A stretch of 64,000 nucleotides of DNA from Streptomyces rubradiris (lineage in GTDB: Bacteria; Actinomycetota; Actinomycetes; Streptomycetales; Streptomycetaceae), in the NCBI RefSeq assembly GCF_016860525.1, contig NZ_BNEA01000015.1, positions 2,294,001 through 2,358,000 on the forward strand. The letters are read 5' to 3'. Positions within the stretch are counted from its first letter, which is position 1. Each line of letters begins with the position of its first letter. The position numbers and the translations under genes are program-made. The notes below the pieces were generated by a model. The model did not search any database, had not been told where the DNA came from, and worked only from the letters and a program-made list of their open reading frames with translations. This document shows positions 1 to 7,234 of the stretch, piece after piece.

Positions 1-2
1 AC

Positions 3-2822
3 GAGTCCGCCGAGGCGCTGGCCCGCCAGTTGGCGCCGCTGCGCATGGCCTCAGGCGGCGACGACGACGAGCCGCTGCTGGCCAACCTGGAGTTCACCGA
101 CCTGCTGGGCCTCGGCGACGCGGCCTCCGTCGACACCAAGCGGACCTGGCGCCCGCGCGCGCTCGCCGAACGCCTGCGGGTGCCGATCGGTCTCGGCGAG
201 GACGGCCGGCCCGTGATGCTGGACCTGAAGGAAGCTGCGCAGGAGGGCATGGGCCCGCACGGCCTGTGCGTCGGCGCGACCGGTTCCGGCAAGTCGGAGC
301 TGCTGCGCACCCTGGTGCTGGGCCTCGCGGTCACCCACTCCTCCGAGACGCTGAACTTCGTCCTCGCCGACTTCAAGGGCGGCGCGACCTTCGCCGGCAT
401 GGCGCAGATGCCGCACGTGGCGGCGGTGATCACCAACCTCGCGGACGACCTGACCCTGGTCGACCGCATGGGCGACTCCATCCGCGGCGAGCTGAACCGC
501 CGCCAGGAACTGCTGCGCGACGCGGGCAACTACGCCAACATCCACGACTACGAGAAGGCCCGCGCGGCCGGCGCCCCGCTCCAGCCGATCCCGTCCCTGG
601 TGCTGGTGATCGACGAGTTCAGCGAGCTGCTGACCGCCAAGCCCGACTTCATCGAGATGTTCGTGCAGATCGGCCGCATCGGCCGTTCGCTGGGCGTGCA
701 CCTGCTGCTGGCCTCGCAGCGCCTGGAGGAGGGCCGGCTGCGCGGCCTGGAGACCTACCTGTCGTACCGGATCGGTCTGCGCACCTTCTCCGCGGCCGAG
801 TCCCGCGCCGCGCTCGGCGTCCCCGACGCCTACGAACTGCCGAACGTCCCCGGCTCCGGCTTCCTGAAGTACGGCACGGACGAGATGGTCCGGTTCAAGG
901 CCGCCTACGTCTCGGGCGTGTACCGCTCCGGGGGCCGGCAGACGGCCCTGTCCGGCGGGCGGCTCCCGGTGGACCGCCGCCCGGTGCTGTTCACGGCCAC
1001 CGAGGTGCCGGTGCAGTACACCGCGATCCCGCAGCAGCGCACCGACTCCGAGCCCGAGGTGGACGAGGCACTGGCCGACACCGTCCTCGACGTGATCGTG
1101 CGCCGGCTGGAGGCGCAGGGCCCGGCGGCCCACCAGGTGTGGCTGCCGCCGCTGGAGAGCCCGCCCGCGCTGGACGCCCTGCTGCCGGGCCTGGCGGCGG
1201 TGCCGGGGCGCGGTCTGACCCAGCCGAACTACGAGGGCGCCGGCCGCCTGGTGGTCCCGGTCGGCCTGGTCGACAAGCCGTACGAGCAGCGCCGCGACCG
1301 CCTGATGCTGGACTTCTCGGGCGCGGCCGGCCACATGCAGGTCATCGGCGGCCCGCAGTCCGGCAAGTCCACCCTGCTGCGCACCCTGATCTGCTCCTTC
1401 GCGCTCACCCACACCCCGCACGAGGTGCAGTTCTACGGCCTCGACTTCGGTGGTGGCGGCATGGCCGCGGTGGACGGCCTGCCGCACGTCGGCGGGATCG
1501 CCTCCCGGCTGGACCCGGAGCGGGTGCGCCGCACGGTCTCCGAGGTGTACGGCGTCCTGACCCGCCGCGAGGAGTACTTCCGCACGGCCGGCATCGCCTC
1601 GATCGCCGACTACCGCGCGCGGCGCGCCCGGGGCGACATCTCGGTCACCGACCAGCCCTGGGGTGACGTCTTCCTGGTCATCGACGGCTGGGGCAACTTC
1701 CGTACGGACTACGAGGGCCTGGAGCCGGCGGTGCTGGACATCGCCGCGCGCGGCCTCGGCTACGGCATCCACCTCGTCATCACGGCGTCCCGCTCGATGG
1801 AGGTCCGCGCGAACCTGAAGGACCACCTGATGAACCGCCTGGAGCTGCGCCTGGGCGACGTGATGGACTCGGAGATCGACCGCAAGGTGGCGGCGAACGT
1901 GCCCGCAGGCGTCCCCGGCCGCGGTCTGTCCCCGCAGAAGCTGCACTTCATGGCGGCGGTGCCGCGGATCGACGGCCTCACCTCCGACACGGACCTGGCC
2001 GAGGCCACGGCCGCGCTGACCACCGAGGTCGGACGGCACTGGCAGGCGCCGGGCGCCCCCAAGGTACGGCTGCTGCCGCGCCGGCTGGACGCGGCCGAGC
2101 TGCCTCCGGGCGACCGGTTCCCGCGGCGGGGCGTCGCGTTCGCGCTGGACGAGGAGAACCTGGAGCCGGTGTTCGTGGACTTCGACCAGGACCCGTTCTT
2201 CCTGATCTTCGGCGAGAGCGAGTCCGGCAAGTCCAACCTGCTGCGGCTGCTGATCAGGCAGCTGTCGCTGCGCTACGGCGGCGACGAGGCGAAGTTCTTC
2301 GTCGTCGACAACCGCCGCGCCCTGCTGGACGTGACGCCCGCGTCGCACCTGGCGGAGTACATCCCGATGTCCAGCCAGATGGACCACCACATGGCGGCGC
2401 TGGCCGACCTGATGCAGCGCCGCACGCCGACGGCGGACGTCACGCCGCAGCAGCTGCGGGACCGCAGCTGGTGGCGGGGGCCGCAGGTGTTCGTCGTCAT
2501 CGACGACTACGACCTGGTCTCCACGTCCAGCGGCAACCCGCTCAGCGGACTGACGGAGATGCTGCCGTTCGCCCGCGACGTGGGCGTCCGCTTCATCATC
2601 GCCCGCTCCTCCGCGGGCGCGGGCCGGGCCTCGTACGAGCCGTTCATGCAGCGCATGAAGGAACTCGGCGCCCAGGGCCTGATCCTGGCCGGCGACCCGG
2701 CCGAGGGCGACATCCTCGGCGGCGTCCGCCACCGCCCGATGCCCCCGGGCCGCGGCGTCTTCGTCTCCCGCAAGCGCGGCAAGCCGCTGGTGCAGACGGG
2801 GTTGGTGGAAGTGGAGTACTGA
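3..2822 (+). CDS. eccC: Type VII secretion ATPase EccC (FtsK/SpoIIIE family), 5'-truncated by the window edge
   Basis: This is the motor ATPase of the ESX/T7SS machine, which recognises WXG100 substrates at the inner membrane. The frame is open from the first base, so the membrane anchor and the region before the first ATPase domain (roughly 400 codons, judged from the family's usual size of about 1300 aa) lie outside the window. Three FtsK-type ATPase modules remain, with P-loops GATGSGKS (nt 273-296), GGPQSGKS (nt 1347-1370) and GESESGKS (nt 2211-2234). Walker B-like stretches include VIDEFSELL and VIDGWGNF. All three P-loops keep Lys and Ser. The TTG at nt 30 is in frame but is not a credible start. 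The gene ends 73 bp before a decayed accessory module. Confidence 0.95.
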   Translation, partial: ESAEALARQLAPLRMASGGDDDEPLLANLEFTDLLGLGDAASVDTKRTWRPRALAERLRVPIGLGEDGRPVMLDLKEAAQEGMGPHGLCVGATGSGKSELLRTLVLGLAVTHSSETLNFVLADFKGGATFAGMAQMPHVAAVITNLADDLTLVDRMGDSIRGELNRRQELLRDAGNYANIHDYEKARAAGAPLQPIPSLVLVIDEFSELLTAKPDFIEMFVQIGRIGRSLGVHLLLASQRLEEGRLRGLETYLSYRIGLRTFSAAESRAALGVPDAYELPNVPGSGFLKYGTDEMVRFKAAYVSGVYRSGGRQTALSGGRLPVDRRPVLFTATEVPVQYTAIPQQRTDSEPEVDEALADTVLDVIVRRLEAQGPAAHQVWLPPLESPPALDALLPGLAAVPGRGLTQPNYEGAGRLVVPVGLVDKPYEQRRDRLMLDFSGAAGHMQVIGGPQSGKSTLLRTLICSFALTHTPHEVQFYGLDFGGGGMAAVDGLPHVGGIASRLDPERVRRTVSEVYGVLTRREEYFRTAGIASIADYRARRARGDISVTDQPWGDVFLVIDGWGNFRTDYEGLEPAVLDIAARGLGYGIHLVITASRSMEVRANLKDHLMNRLELRLGDVMDSEIDRKVAANVPAGVPGRGLSPQKLHFMAAVPRIDGLTSDTDLAEATAALTTEVGRHWQAPGAPKVRLLPRRLDAAELPPGDRFPRRGVAFALDEENLEPVFVDFDQDPFFLIFGESESGKSNLLRLLIRQLSLRYGGDEAKFFVVDNRRALLDVTPASHLAEYIPMSSQMDHHMAALADLMQRRTPTADVTPQQLRDRSWWRGPQVFVVIDDYDLVSTSSGNPLSGLTEMLPFARDVGVRFIIARSSAGAGRASYEPFMQRMKELGAQGLILAGDPAEGDILGGVRHRPMPPGRGVFVSRKRGKPLVQTGLVEVEY

Positions 2823-2895
2823 GATGCTCCGCCGCCGGTAGCTTGGCGGACCGAGCGTCCGGGCGGAGCACCGAGGAGACGGGAGGAAACCGCGC

Positions 2896-3348
2896 ATGGG
2901 CTGGGACGGGTGGGAGCGGTTGCAGGCGGAGGCTGCGCAGGGCCGGTCGGCGCGCCTGCGCCTCGATCAACTGGCTCCCGACGCCGGGAGGCGCAGGCAG
3001 TCCGCGCGGTGACCTCACCGTCCACCAGAGCGATCTCGCCACGATCGGTTCCGCGGCGCACGAGCTGTTCCAGGACTTCGGCCGGTTCAGCGACCACGCC
3101 CGCCTCTCGTTTCCATGGCGGCGGCCGGAGGACTGAGGAGTCAGGGCTTCGACGTCGGGGCCGCCCTCGACCATGTCGCGGAGCGCTGGATCGGCCAGGC
3201 ACAGACACTGCTGGACGCCTGCGCCCACGTCTCGAACCTCCTGCGGTACACGAAGAACCAGCACGCCGCCGACGAGTCCCACAGCGCCGGCACGCTCAGC
3301 GGCATCACCGAGCTTGATCACGGCTTCGACGAGCGGAACGGCGGCTGA
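2896..3348 (+). pseudogene. Frameshifted remnant of a T7SS-associated helical protein (paralogue of the gene at 9964)
   Basis: A good ribosome binding site (GGGAGGAAA) precedes ATG 2896. The peptide begins MGWDGWERLQAEAAQG, matching MAWDEWEQLKAEAAQG of the intact gene at 9964. That frame stops at 3010-3012. Homology continues in the next frame (GDLTVHQSDLATIGSAAHEL) up to about 3110, then returns to the first frame (GFDVGAALDHVAERWIGQ through LDHGFDERNGG) to the stop at 3346-3348. At least two frameshifts are needed, and a short segment is lost around 3100-3130. The order of conserved blocks equals that of the intact paralogue, so this is a decayed duplicate and not a new gene. Confidence 0.85.
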
Positions 3349-3353
3349 GCACG

Positions 3354-4618
3354 ATGGAGCTCGACGCGTTACGCCACGGCCGGTTCGCCCAGCTCGGGGA
3401 AGCCATCGCCGACTGGGAGGAGATGACCGAGAAGCTCGCCACTCTCCGCGAGGACGCCCGGAGCGGCCTCAAGGCCCGCGCGGACAAGGCGAACTGGGCT
3501 GGCGTGAACGCCCAGGTCGGTCGCGAGTTCATCGGCAAGACGGCGAAGGAGTTCGCGGACGCCCACGTCCAGGCGGACTCCATCACGAAGATCCTCAAGG
3601 ACACCCACGACGAACTCCTCGGCTACCGCGATCAGCTGAACGAGACACTCGGACGCGACCCTTACAAGTACTGCGCGGTGATCGACACCGGCCACGGCAG
3701 GTTCAGCGTCACGGGGAACCCCCGGCCCGACTGGGCGACGGGCCCCAGCGGTGATCCGAGCCCCGTCAGCCAACAGGTCGTCGACGATCTCCGCGACGAG
3801 ATCCAGCGCATCCTGGGCGAGGCCACCGAGAGCGACAGCACCGCGGCGCGGCCAAGACACCCAGGCTGCTCGTCGATCAGTCCACGTACGGATTCTCCGG
3901 CGCCCACTACGAGAACCGGGACGACGCTGCCAGGGCGGTCACGGACGCCGACCGGATGGCGGACATGCTCGCCAAGAACCCCCACGCGGTGACGAACACG
4001 GAACTCGCCGCGCTCAACACCACCCTGGCCAGGTACAAGAAAGATCCGCTCTTCGCCGAAGAGTTCGCCACACAGGTCGGCCCCGAGAAGGTGCTCACCT
4101 TCTGGGCCGGCATCGCCGACCCCTACCAGGGCACTTACGCCCCGGACCGGCCCGAGCAGGCCAAGCGGCTGCAGCGGAACCTCGGGGTCGTCATCGGCCG
4201 GGCCACGTTCTCCGACAGCGACAGGATGCAAAGCTGGAAGAAGCAGATGATCGGCTTCGGCCCCGGTCGACTCGGCACCGACGACGCGAACAACCCGACC
4301 GGTTACGCCGTCATGAGCAACCTCATGCGTTTCGGTGACTACGACGACCAGTTCCTCAACCAGTACGGTGACGAGCTCCTCGCATACGACAAAAAGATGA
4401 ACGGGCAGGGCATCAACGCCTGGGTCAACAACATCAACCTTGGTGACCTCAACTACTGGGGTCACGAGAAAGACCGCGACCGCGACCCTGCCACCGGGTT
4501 CCTGGAAGCTCTCGGAGGTCTGCGACGGAGCATTCGACGCTCCGGCCGCGGAAGCGCTGCGATGCCTTGCCGGGACGGACAGATGCGACGAGCCCGCTGG
4601 AGCGGGCAACACCGGTGA
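3354..4618 (+). pseudogene. Frameshifted, truncated remnant of the large T7SS-associated protein (paralogue of the gene at 10552)
   Basis: ATG 3354 lies 5 bp after the preceding remnant, the same gene order as 9964/10552. The first frame matches the intact paralogue (for example ANWAGVNAQV, then FIGKTA, TGNPRPDW and VDDLRDEIQ) until about 3843. Homology then resumes in another frame (YENRDDAARAVTDAD, then VMSNLMRFGDYDD) and runs to a stop at 4616-4618. The last 340 or so residues of the paralogue, including its hydrophobic C-terminal segment, have no visible counterpart. The frameshift plus loss of the C-terminus indicate a pseudogene. The upstream half could still yield a peptide of about 212 aa if translated. 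Confidence 0.85.
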
Positions 4619-4871
4619 GGCCGCGGCCTTCTCCTTGACGAAGGCGGTCCAGCACCCGCACGACACTTACCGCCGCGCGCAGCGCGTGCTGGGTGTACAA
4701 GACAGCTGACGACAGCGGAGAACCGCTCCTCGAGATCCGGTTCTCGGCATCCCAGAGCTACCCTTCGGACACCCGCGAGGAATCCGGTACCGGCAAAGTC
4801 ACGTACCCGGTGGGCCTTTTTGCGCAACAGATTGCCATCACTCGGCGAACGAGCAGGCGTACAGAGACCGT
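4619..4871. other. Gene-free relic DNA between two pseudogenes
   Basis: No convincing gene. Short open stretches exist in all frames, but none resembles the lost C-terminus of the 10552 paralogue. The right end (about 4842-4871) resembles the sequence just downstream of the intact mycosin stop (about 5882-5917), so the duplicated block extends past the mycosin gene on that side. Confidence 0.5.
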
Positions 4872-4992
4872 TCAGGCGTTACGACGTGCTCGCGGCACGG
4901 CTCGACCGGCGCCTCGTGGCGGACAGACTGCCGTACGTTGCGTCTCGTCAGGGCGCCGTCATCGGAGCGCATCGGCCGGTCCCTGACTTCAT
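4872..4992 (-). pseudogene. Mycosin (mycP) remnant: start and end of the gene joined by a large internal deletion
   Basis: On the minus strand ATG 4992 starts MKSGTGRC, nearly identical to MKPGTGRR of the intact mycosin that starts at 7210. The other end reads GAGRAVPRARRNA and stop (4872-4874), matching GAGFAVLRARRNA and stop of the same gene. The non-coding flanks on both sides also match those of the intact gene. Only about 120 bp remain of about 1.29 kb, so roughly 1.2 kb including the whole catalytic domain has been deleted. The remnant encodes nothing functional. It marks a former second copy of the mycosin gene next to the two decayed plus-strand genes. Confidence 0.85.
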
Positions 4993-5045
4993 GTCCGCGT
5001 CCGTCCTCGTGTTCTTCGGCGCGCTCGTCCGTCCGGGTACGGCAG

Positions 5046-5079
5046 AGGGTGGGCACCTCCCGTGCGTGCCCACCCTTTT
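5046..5079. terminator. Hairpin terminator downstream of the WXG100 operon
   Basis: A perfect 11-bp inverted repeat (AGGGTGGGCAC and its complement) with a 9-nt loop lies 37 bp beyond the stop of the last minus-strand esx gene. The T-run is on the plus-strand side, so it may also stop transcription coming from the pseudogene side. Confidence 0.65.
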
Positions 5080-5115
5080 GACCTGCCGTGCCAGTCCGTG
5101 CTGTGACGGTGTGGC

Positions 5116-5418
5116 TTACATGAAGTAGCTGGCGGCCTTACGGTCGCCGCCCTGGTAGTCACCGCCGGCCGCGTGCACGACCTTGCCGATCTGGACCAGG
5201 GCCTCGTGGATGCCCTGAGCCTCGCGGTCCCAGGCGGCCTGCTGCTCGGTGTACGCGTTGTGGGCCTCGCCCTCCCACATGCTGGCGACGCCGGCGACCT
5301 TCTGCTTGATGGCCTCAAGGCCCTCTTCGAGCCGCCGCGCGTGGTTGGCCAGCTGAGTGGCGGTCTGATCCAGGCTGCCGTAGGAAACTTCGAGCTCGCC
5401 GCTGTTGTTGACGCCCAT
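5116..5418 (-). CDS. esxB: WXG100 family T7SS substrate (EsxB-like)
   Basis: This 100-aa protein has the length and two-helix form of ESX substrates. The hairpin motif WEG is at residues 48-50, and a C-terminal YxxxD export signal (Y88-QGG-D92) is visible. In mycobacteria that signal marks the partner recognised by EccC, so the EsxB-like label is preferred. It lies 38 bp downstream of the second WXG100 gene on the same strand, and the two products are expected to form a heterodimer secreted by the EccC machine. Its stop is followed by a strong hairpin, so it ends the transcript. Confidence 0.93.
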   Translation of the reverse strand: MGVNNSGELEVSYGSLDQTATQLANHARRLEEGLEAIKQKVAGVASMWEGEAHNAYTEQQAAWDREAQGIHEALVQIGKVVHAAGGDYQGGDRKAASYFM

Positions 5419-5456
5419 GATTGCTCCGTTGCTGAGAAGTGGTGACCTGGCGGGGA

Positions 5457-5798
5457 TCAGTAGCTGGACAGGGCCGAAGTCGAGCCGCCGACGCTGACGT
5501 CGATGCTCTGGACCTGCGCGCGGACCTCGTCCTCCGTGCCGTCCTTGATCTTCCGGGTCGTGCTCATGGCCTCGATGAACTTGGCGAGGATGTTGCCGAT
5601 GCGGACCATGCGCTCGTTGATCTCGGTCTGCTTGGCGTTGAACGCGCCGGCGCCGATGCCCTTCCAGTTGCCTTCGAGGCTGTCGATGAGGGCCTGCAGT
5701 TCCTTCAGCTGACCCTTGATGCCCTCGAAACGGTGCAGAAGCTCCTTTTCGAGGACGATGATGTCCTTGTCACTTACCTTCTGGCGCTGCGTCGCCAT
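5457..5798 (-). CDS. esxA: WXG100 family T7SS substrate (EsxA-like)
   Basis: This 113-aa helical protein has WKG at the turn (residues 45-47) and a Ser-rich tail without a YxxxD/E signal, as expected for the EsxA-like partner. ATG 5798 (MATQRQK) is preferred because the GAAAGG ribosome binding site sits 6 nt before it. A second in-frame ATG at 5804 overlaps that site. It is the first gene of a two-gene minus-strand operon with the EsxB-like gene. A possible promoter (5842-5870) and the terminator of the upstream mycosin gene lie just before it, so the pair may be transcribed independently of the protease. Confidence 0.92.
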   Translation of the reverse strand: MATQRQKVSDKDIIVLEKELLHRFEGIKGQLKELQALIDSLEGNWKGIGAGAFNAKQTEINERMVRIGNILAKFIEAMSTTRKIKDGTEDEVRAQVQSIDVSVGGSTSALSSY

Positions 5799-5841
5799 TT
5801 CCATGCCTTTCTGTGTGAACTGACCTTGCCGGGCGCTGAGT

Positions 5842-5870
5842 CATATGACGGGCGTCAGCACTGTTGGCAA
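5842..5870 (-). promoter_or_regulatory. Possible promoter of the esx pair
   Basis: On the minus strand TTGCCA (5 of 6 matches to the vegetative -35) and CATATG are separated by 17 bp, about 40 bp before the esxA start. The -10 match is weak, so this is tentative. Confidence 0.35.
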
Positions 5871-5878
5871 GCGGGTCT

Positions 5879-5901
5879 CTGCTCACTCGGCGAATGAGCA
5901 G
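5879..5901 (-). terminator. Small hairpin after mycP1
   Basis: CTGCTCA and TGAGCAG form a 7-bp stem with a 9-nt loop, 16 bp past the mycosin stop. There is no T-run, which is common in Streptomyces. The equivalent hairpin beside the mycP remnant is degraded. Confidence 0.4.
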
Positions 5902-5917
5902 GTATGCGGGAGACCGC

Positions 5918-7210
5918 TCAGGCGTTACGGCGTGCGCGCAGCACGGCGAAACCGGCGCCTCCGATGACCAGTACGGCGGCTACGGCGCCGATGATCACCC
6001 AGGTCTGAGTGTCACTGCCGGAATCAGCGTCCTTCGCGGCGGCAGCGGTGGGGCCACTGGCCGGGTCGGCCTTCTCCGCCGGCTTCGACGGCGTCCCGGA
6101 GGGCGCGGTCGAGGGGCTCACCGCGGCCGTGATGTCCTCGTCCGGGTCCGCTCCGTTCTCGGCGGCCAGGGGGTCCCTGTTGGCCGGGCCCGGGTTGATG
6201 TCCTTGTCGATCAGCACCCGGCGCGGACGGACGACACCGTAGCCGAGGTACTTGCTGGGCTCGTCCTTGGGCCACTTACGAACGGCGGTGTCGATGAGGG
6301 AACGGAGGACCTGGTTGGCCGTCCAGTCGGGGTGCGCGGACCAGATCAGGGCGGCGGAGGCGGAGGCGATGGCGGCGGCGGGGCTGGTCCCCTCGGTGGA
6401 GCAGTACTTGGTGAACGTGTTGTCGCACCAGCCGGGAATATCAAGACCCGGCGCCGCAAGATCCGCGTCGTTTCCGTATGTGGAGAATTTACCGACTGTC
6501 CCGGTCTTGTCGATCGCGGCAACACCTACAGCGTAGGGATTACCAGCCGGATAGCTACGCTTGTTTCCCCTGGCTCCGTCATTACCCACAGAAGCAAACA
6601 GCAACTTCCCCTTGGAGGCGGCGTATTTGACGGCATCCTCCTCCTCGGATTCGTAGTACTCGCTCCCAAAAGACATGTTGATGATCTTTGCGTCGCTGTC
6701 GGCGGCAGCCCTAATCGCCTTGGCGGAAGTAAGAGACTTCGCCCGCTCGTCCTGATCCTTCAGCTGATCAAGCCCCACACGAATCGGGATGATTTTCGCT
6801 TGGGGAGCAAGGCCCTTGATACCTCCGCCAGCCCCAGTACCGGCGATGATTTCGGCCATCGATGTGCCATGGCCGTCATAGTCCTGAGTGACGTGGTACT
6901 TCGCGGTCTTTGGTACCTCGTCGACCAGCACCTGCCCCTTGAGGGAAGGCGTGTTCGGATTCACGCCCGTGTCGACGACAGCGACCTTCACCCCTTTGCC
7001 GGTGCTGTGCTCCCAGATCTCGTCGGCGCCCATCGCGTCCAGATACCACTGCTTGGACTGAACATCGTCCGCAGCCGCGGCTCCGGGGGCCAGGCCCGCC
7101 GACGCGATCACCAGCGTGCCCAGTACCGAGCACACAGCAGACAGCCGTCTCGCGTTGCGCCTCGTGAAGAGGGCGGTCCTCGTGCCGCGTCGGCCGGTCC
7201 CTGGCTTCAT
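5918..7210 (-). CDS. mycP: Type VII secretion-associated subtilisin-like protease, mycosin (first copy)
   Basis: This is a membrane-anchored S8 serine protease of the ESX machine, 430 aa. A signal peptide covers residues 1 to about 46. The catalytic triad is visible as Asp in VAVVDTGVN, His in DGHGTSMAE and Ser in EGTSPAAA. A Pro/Ala-rich linker precedes a single C-terminal membrane helix (WVIIGAVAAVLVIGG) and a short basic tail, the usual mycosin layout. The gene starts 24 bp after the stop of the PPE-like gene and belongs to a minus-strand group with it. The catalytic core uses many A/T-ending codons (for example TCT CTT ACT ATT AGG) unlike both ends and the neighbours, suggesting a mosaic history. 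A deleted copy lies at 4872-4992 and a different intact mycosin at 16342. Confidence 0.95.
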   Translation of the reverse strand: MKPGTGRRGTRTALFTRRNARRLSAVCSVLGTLVIASAGLAPGAAAADDVQSKQWYLDAMGADEIWEHSTGKGVKVAVVDTGVNPNTPSLKGQVLVDEVPKTAKYHVTQDYDGHGTSMAEIIAGTGAGGGIKGLAPQAKIIPIRVGLDQLKDQDERAKSLTSAKAIRAAADSDAKIINMSFGSEYYESEEEDAVKYAASKGKLLFASVGNDGARGNKRSYPAGNPYAVGVAAIDKTGTVGKFSTYGNDADLAAPGLDIPGWCDNTFTKYCSTEGTSPAAAIASASAALIWSAHPDWTANQVLRSLIDTAVRKWPKDEPSKYLGYGVVRPRRVLIDKDINPGPANRDPLAAENGADPDEDITAAVSPSTAPSGTPSKPAEKADPASGPTAAAAKDADSGSDTQTWVIIGAVAAVLVIGGAGFAVLRARRNA

Positions 7211-7234
7211 GCTTGTGTACGTCCTCGCTCGTGT

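Noticed and set aside
51..2897. Long open frame on the minus strand opposite eccC
   Set aside because: It mirrors the strong third-position GC bias of eccC, has an Arg/Gly/Val-rich composition without domains, and no ribosome binding site.
4440..4986. Small plus-strand open frames as new T7SS genes
   Set aside because: They lack ribosome binding sites, lie in pseudogene relics and match the mycosin remnant on the other strand.
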